Source of the DNA: Prevotella sp. UBA2850
Lineage (GTDB): Bacteria; Bacteroidota; Bacteroidia; Bacteroidales; Bacteroidaceae
Assembly: GCA_002350805.1 (NCBI GenBank)
Contig: DEFO01000047.1
Coordinates: forward strand, 35,638-61,974
DNA: 26,337 nucleotides
Reading direction: 5' to 3'
Made by a program: the position numbers and the translations under genes. Below the pieces are notes generated by a model. The model worked only from the letters and a program-made list of their open reading frames with translations, was not told the origin of the DNA and did not search any database. Positions 23,368 through 26,337 of the stretch are shown here, piece by piece. Numbering within the stretch: the first letter of the stretch is position 1; the number at the start of each line of letters is the position of its first letter.

Positions 23368-23382
23368 TAATCATCAAGCAGA

Positions 23383-25227
23383 ATGTGCGGTATTGTTGGC
23401 TACATGGGGAAGCGGGAAGCCTTCCCCATTTTGATTAAAGGGCTGAAGAGGCTGGAGTACAGAGGGTACGACAGTGCTGGAGTTGCTCTGATCAATGATG
23501 ATGGTGGTTTGAATGTCTATAAGACAAAGGGCAAGGTGGCTGGGCTGGAGGATTATTGTGCAGACAAAGATATCTCCGGTTCGGTCGGTATTGCACATAC
23601 TCGTTGGGCAACCCATGGAGAGCCTTCATCGGTCAACGCCCATCCTCATTATTCTGCATCGAAGCGTCTGGCTATCATCCATAATGGCATTATTGAAAAC
23701 TATGCCGATCTGAGAGGAAAATTGATGGAGAAAGGGGTGACTTTCCGTTCTGACACCGATACGGAGGTGCTCGTCCAGTTAATCGAGTATATTCAGATGA
23801 AGAAGAATCTCGATTTGCTGACGGCAGTCCAGTTGGCTCTTCATGAGGTGATAGGCGCTTATGCCATCGCCATCCTTGATAAATCCAATCCCGACCAGTT
23901 GATAGCTGCGCGTAAACAGAGTCCGTTGGTAGTGGGTATTGGCGACGATGAGTTTTTCCTGGGGTCAGATGCCAGTCCTATTGTTGAGTATACTGATAAA
24001 GTGGTGTATTTGGAAGATGGCAACATTGCTGTTATCAGACGTGGTGAGGAACTGGAGGTGGTGAATATCTACAACCGGAAGCTCAGTCCTGAAATCAAAA
24101 CTGTTGATATCAATCTCGGACAGATTGAAAAGGGCGGATACGCCCACTTTATGCTCAAAGAGATTTTCGAACAGCCCGAATGCCTGACCAATTGCATGCG
24201 AGGACGCATCAATCTTGACGCCGACCATGTGACACTCAGTGCTGTCATCGACTATCGGCGCCAGCTGTTGTCAGCAAAACGCATCATTATCGTTGCATGC
24301 GGCACCTCATGGCATGCCGGACTGATAGGAAAGCAAATCATTGAGAACCTGTGTCGCATTCCTGTTGAGGTGGAGTATGCCTCTGAGTTCCGCTATCGTA
24401 ATCCGGTCGTGTCGGACGATGATGTGGTGATTGCCATCTCGCAAAGTGGAGAGACGGCCGACACGCTGGCAGCTGTTGAGATGGCAAAGCAAAAGGGCGC
24501 TTTTATTTATGGTATTTGCAATGCTATCGGGTCAAGCATTCCCAGAGCCACTGATACCGGTTCGTATATTCATGTTGGGCCAGAGATTGGTGTCGCCTCT
24601 ACGAAGGCGTTCACCGGACAAGTGACCGTACTAACCATGTTGGCATTGGCTTTGGGTGAGGCCAAAGGAACTGTGGCGCATGATGAGTACTTGCATATTG
24701 TGAGTGAATTGAGTAAGATTCCCGATAAGATACGTGATGTGCTTCAGTTGAATCAGAGAATATCGGAATTAAGCCGCATGTTCACCTATGCCACCAATTT
24801 CCTTTATCTGGGGCGTGGATTCAGCTATCCCGTAGCACTAGAAGGGGCGCTGAAATTGAAGGAGATCAGTTATATACACGCAGAGGGCTATCCAGCAGCA
24901 GAGATGAAGCATGGTCCCATTGCCCTTATCGACTCTGATATGCCCGTGGTTGTTATTGCCACACATAATGCCATGTATGAGAAGGTGTTGAGCAATATTC
25001 AAGAGATCAAGGCTCGTAAAGGCAAAGTCATTGCTTTGGTGACAAAAGGCGACGATACCATCAGCCGTATTGCCGATGAGGTGATAGAATTGCCCGATAC
25101 GCTGGAATGCCTTGAGCCGCTCATCGCCACCATACCTCTTCAGTTGCTGGCATATCACATAGCTGTTTGTAAAGGAAAAGATGTTGACCAGCCGCGCAAC
25201 CTGGCGAAGAGCGTAACTGTGGAATAA
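23383..25227 (+). CDS. glmS: Glutamine-fructose-6-phosphate aminotransferase
   Basis: It makes glucosamine-6-phosphate from fructose-6-phosphate and glutamine, the first step to UDP-GlcNAc for peptidoglycan and surface glycans. The 614-residue protein has Cys2 as nucleophile (MCGIVGYMG), the glutaminase domain to about residue 240 (HTRWATHGEPS, HNGIIENY), and two SIS sugar-binding domains (VACGTSWHAGLIGK, ISQSGETADTLAA, EIGVASTKAFT, then YLGRGFSYPVALEGALKLKEISY and AAEMKHGPIALID). It ends LAKSVTVE as usual. There is no room for a glmS ribozyme or riboswitch (15-nt gap). It is the middle gene of a three-gene operon. Confidence 0.97.
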   Translation: MCGIVGYMGKREAFPILIKGLKRLEYRGYDSAGVALINDDGGLNVYKTKGKVAGLEDYCADKDISGSVGIAHTRWATHGEPSSVNAHPHYSASKRLAIIHNGIIENYADLRGKLMEKGVTFRSDTDTEVLVQLIEYIQMKKNLDLLTAVQLALHEVIGAYAIAILDKSNPDQLIAARKQSPLVVGIGDDEFFLGSDASPIVEYTDKVVYLEDGNIAVIRRGEELEVVNIYNRKLSPEIKTVDINLGQIEKGGYAHFMLKEIFEQPECLTNCMRGRINLDADHVTLSAVIDYRRQLLSAKRIIIVACGTSWHAGLIGKQIIENLCRIPVEVEYASEFRYRNPVVSDDDVVIAISQSGETADTLAAVEMAKQKGAFIYGICNAIGSSIPRATDTGSYIHVGPEIGVASTKAFTGQVTVLTMLALALGEAKGTVAHDEYLHIVSELSKIPDKIRDVLQLNQRISELSRMFTYATNFLYLGRGFSYPVALEGALKLKEISYIHAEGYPAAEMKHGPIALIDSDMPVVVIATHNAMYEKVLSNIQEIKARKGKVIALVTKGDDTISRIADEVIELPDTLECLEPLIATIPLQLLAYHIAVCKGKDVDQPRNLAKSVTVE

Positions 25228-25233
25228 ATCGCT

Positions 25234-26064
25234 ATGCAGAAAAAACAAATATTATTGATTAATGACTTGGCAGGCTATGGTAAAGTAGCTACTGCCGCCA
25301 TGCTTCCCATTCTTTCATACATGGGTCATCCTGTGTATAACCTTCCCACGGCTCTTGTTTCTAACACGCTCGATTATGGGAAGTTCAATATTCTCGATAC
25401 AACCGATTATATCAAAGGGGTGTTCCCCGTATGGAAACAATTGGGTTTTCGTTTTGATGCTATCGCTACGGGCTTTATTGCCAGTGTGCGGCAGGCAGAA
25501 ATCATCTCGGAGTATTGTCGTGAGCAAGCCAATAACGGGACACTGATTTTCGTCGATCCCATCATGGGTGATGAGGGAAAACTCTATAACGGTGTAACCA
25601 TGGAGACTGTGAAGAGTATGCGCGAGATGATACGAGTGGCGCATCTTATCGTTCCTAACTATACTGAGGCTTGTTTCCTGACCGACACTACCCATCATGC
25701 TGAGAGTGTGACAAGGGACGAGGCCTATGAACTACTTGACAAATTGAGGAAACTCGGCACAAAATCAGCCCTCATCTCCAGCATGAAGGTCGACGGACAA
25801 TGTGCTGTTGTAGGGTATGACCACAGTAAAGACGAGTATTTTCTACTTCCTTATACCGAAATTCCCGTCCACTTCCCTGGCACGGGCGATATGTTCTCGG
25901 CCATCTTGTATGCCCATCTGCTTGATGGGGAGCCGATGCGACTGAGTACTCGCATCGCCATGGATGTGCTTTATCGGCTCATTGAGGTGAATAAGGATAA
26001 TAGCGACAAAAACAGAGGTGTTCCCGTAGAGAATTGGCTGCATCTGATTAGAGCCTCGTTTTGA
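25234..26064 (+). CDS. Pyridoxamine kinase-like PfkB family kinase
   Basis: A 276-residue ribokinase-fold enzyme. The N-terminal INDLAGYGKVATAAMLPILS is the vitamin B6 kinase opening, and the C-terminal PGTGDMFSAILYAHLL holds the anion hole and catalytic Asp (GTGD). VDPIMGDEGKLYNG and LIVPNYTEACFLT in the middle are typical of PdxY/PdxK-type pyridoxal or pyridoxamine kinases. It would phosphorylate vitamin B6 vitamers with ATP. Which vitamer it prefers cannot be told, so I give no symbol. It follows glmS by 6 nt in the same operon, although its product acts in another pathway. Elsewhere in this window a PLP-homeostasis protein is present. Confidence 0.88.
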   Translation: MQKKQILLINDLAGYGKVATAAMLPILSYMGHPVYNLPTALVSNTLDYGKFNILDTTDYIKGVFPVWKQLGFRFDAIATGFIASVRQAEIISEYCREQANNGTLIFVDPIMGDEGKLYNGVTMETVKSMREMIRVAHLIVPNYTEACFLTDTTHHAESVTRDEAYELLDKLRKLGTKSALISSMKVDGQCAVVGYDHSKDEYFLLPYTEIPVHFPGTGDMFSAILYAHLLDGEPMRLSTRIAMDVLYRLIEVNKDNSDKNRGVPVENWLHLIRASF

Positions 26065-26161
26065 CGGTTGATAGGTTAATAGGCTGAATAGCTGCTCTGC
26101 CAAACGTAAGAATCCTTCGTCACGACACTACTTGTATTTGCAAAGCATATAAGCACAAAAA

Positions 26162-26188
26162 AATCGCCAGACCTGAGGCCTGGCGATT
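26162..26188. terminator. Bidirectional terminator
   Basis: AATCGCCAG and CTGGCGATT form a 9-bp stem around ACCTGAGGC, flanked by an A run on the left and ATTTTCT on the right. It lies between the convergent kinase gene and the minus-strand lipoprotein gene. Confidence 0.8.
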
Positions 26189-26215
26189 ATTTTCTCTTTT
26201 CGGTTCGAGCTTTGA

Positions 26216-26337
26216 TTACTCAGCAACAGCAGCAGTGTCAACAGCAGCAGCAGCGGTGTCAACCATTTCAACCATAGTATCAACAGCAGCTGTGTCAACG
26301 TCCTCTACAGGAGCAGCTGTTTTGTTACCACAAGATG
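26216..26337 (-). CDS. Small lipoprotein with VDTAA repeats (partial)
   Basis: This is the 3' part of a minus-strand gene whose start lies beyond the window end. The readable part begins SCGNKTAAPVEDVDTAAVD and ends AAVDTAAVAE. The Ser-Cys-Gly at the beginning looks like a lipobox followed by the lipidated Cys, so the mature protein would be only about 39 residues, acidic and made largely of Val-Asp-Thr-Ala-Ala units (about three copies). Bacteroidota often encode such short lipoproteins; function is not known. Confirming the signal peptide needs the adjoining sequence. Confidence 0.7.
   Translation of the reverse strand, partial: SCGNKTAAPVEDVDTAAVDTMVEMVDTAAAAVDTAAVAE

Overview
The window looks like chromosomal DNA of a Bacteroidales bacterium, most likely Prevotellaceae (Prevotella or a close relative). 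The reasons are Bacteroidota promoters (TTG/TTTG, 19-20 nt, TAnnTTTG) ahead of many genes, few Shine-Dalgarno sites, secreted proteins ending in a Gly-(Ile/Val)-Tyr-...-Lys tail, and gene types common in this order (DUF4494, EFR1-type flavodoxin-ferredoxin, FadL/OmpP1-like barrel, GxxExxY protein). No rRNA, tRNA, CRISPR array or transposase gene was seen.

Layout. (1) 1-6840 is an accessory, repeat-rich stretch. It holds a 1183-residue secreted protein gene, a 58-codon small gene behind it, a second secreted-protein gene cut off by a repeat, a GxxExxY gene between direct repeats, and a thioredoxin-like gene tail. Three related structured RNA elements (ending at 277, 4441 and 5877) are scattered here. 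Each ends in a 30-nt hairpin with hexaloop TG(T/G)GAA, and stem bases differ between copies while pairing is kept. The third is the best candidate for a complete RNA unit with its own promoter. (2) 6840-11953 holds prmA (minus), then an aromatic/glycine-rich secreted protein with an outer-membrane barrel, then DUF4494 with a YggS-type PLP protein. (3) 11968-15043 (minus) is a tightly packed operon: EFR1 protein, secreted M6 metalloprotease, and an HD protein resembling small alarmone hydrolases. (4) 15188-18838 (plus): truA, a DMT transporter, then dapA with an AraC-type regulator 2 nt behind it. (5) 18906-20919 (minus): type I asparaginase, rubrerythrin and a PAS protein. (6) 21050-26064 (plus): uxaC, then a Wza-like export lipoprotein, glmS and a pyridoxamine-kinase-like gene packed as one operon. 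The window ends inside a small minus-strand lipoprotein gene.

The conserved blocks are ordinary housekeeping or metabolism. The least explained part is the first 7 kb, where a repeated arrangement (structured RNA element, secreted-protein gene, stem-loop) appears once intact and twice in decayed form. This reading comes from inspection only; no homology search or folding program was run.
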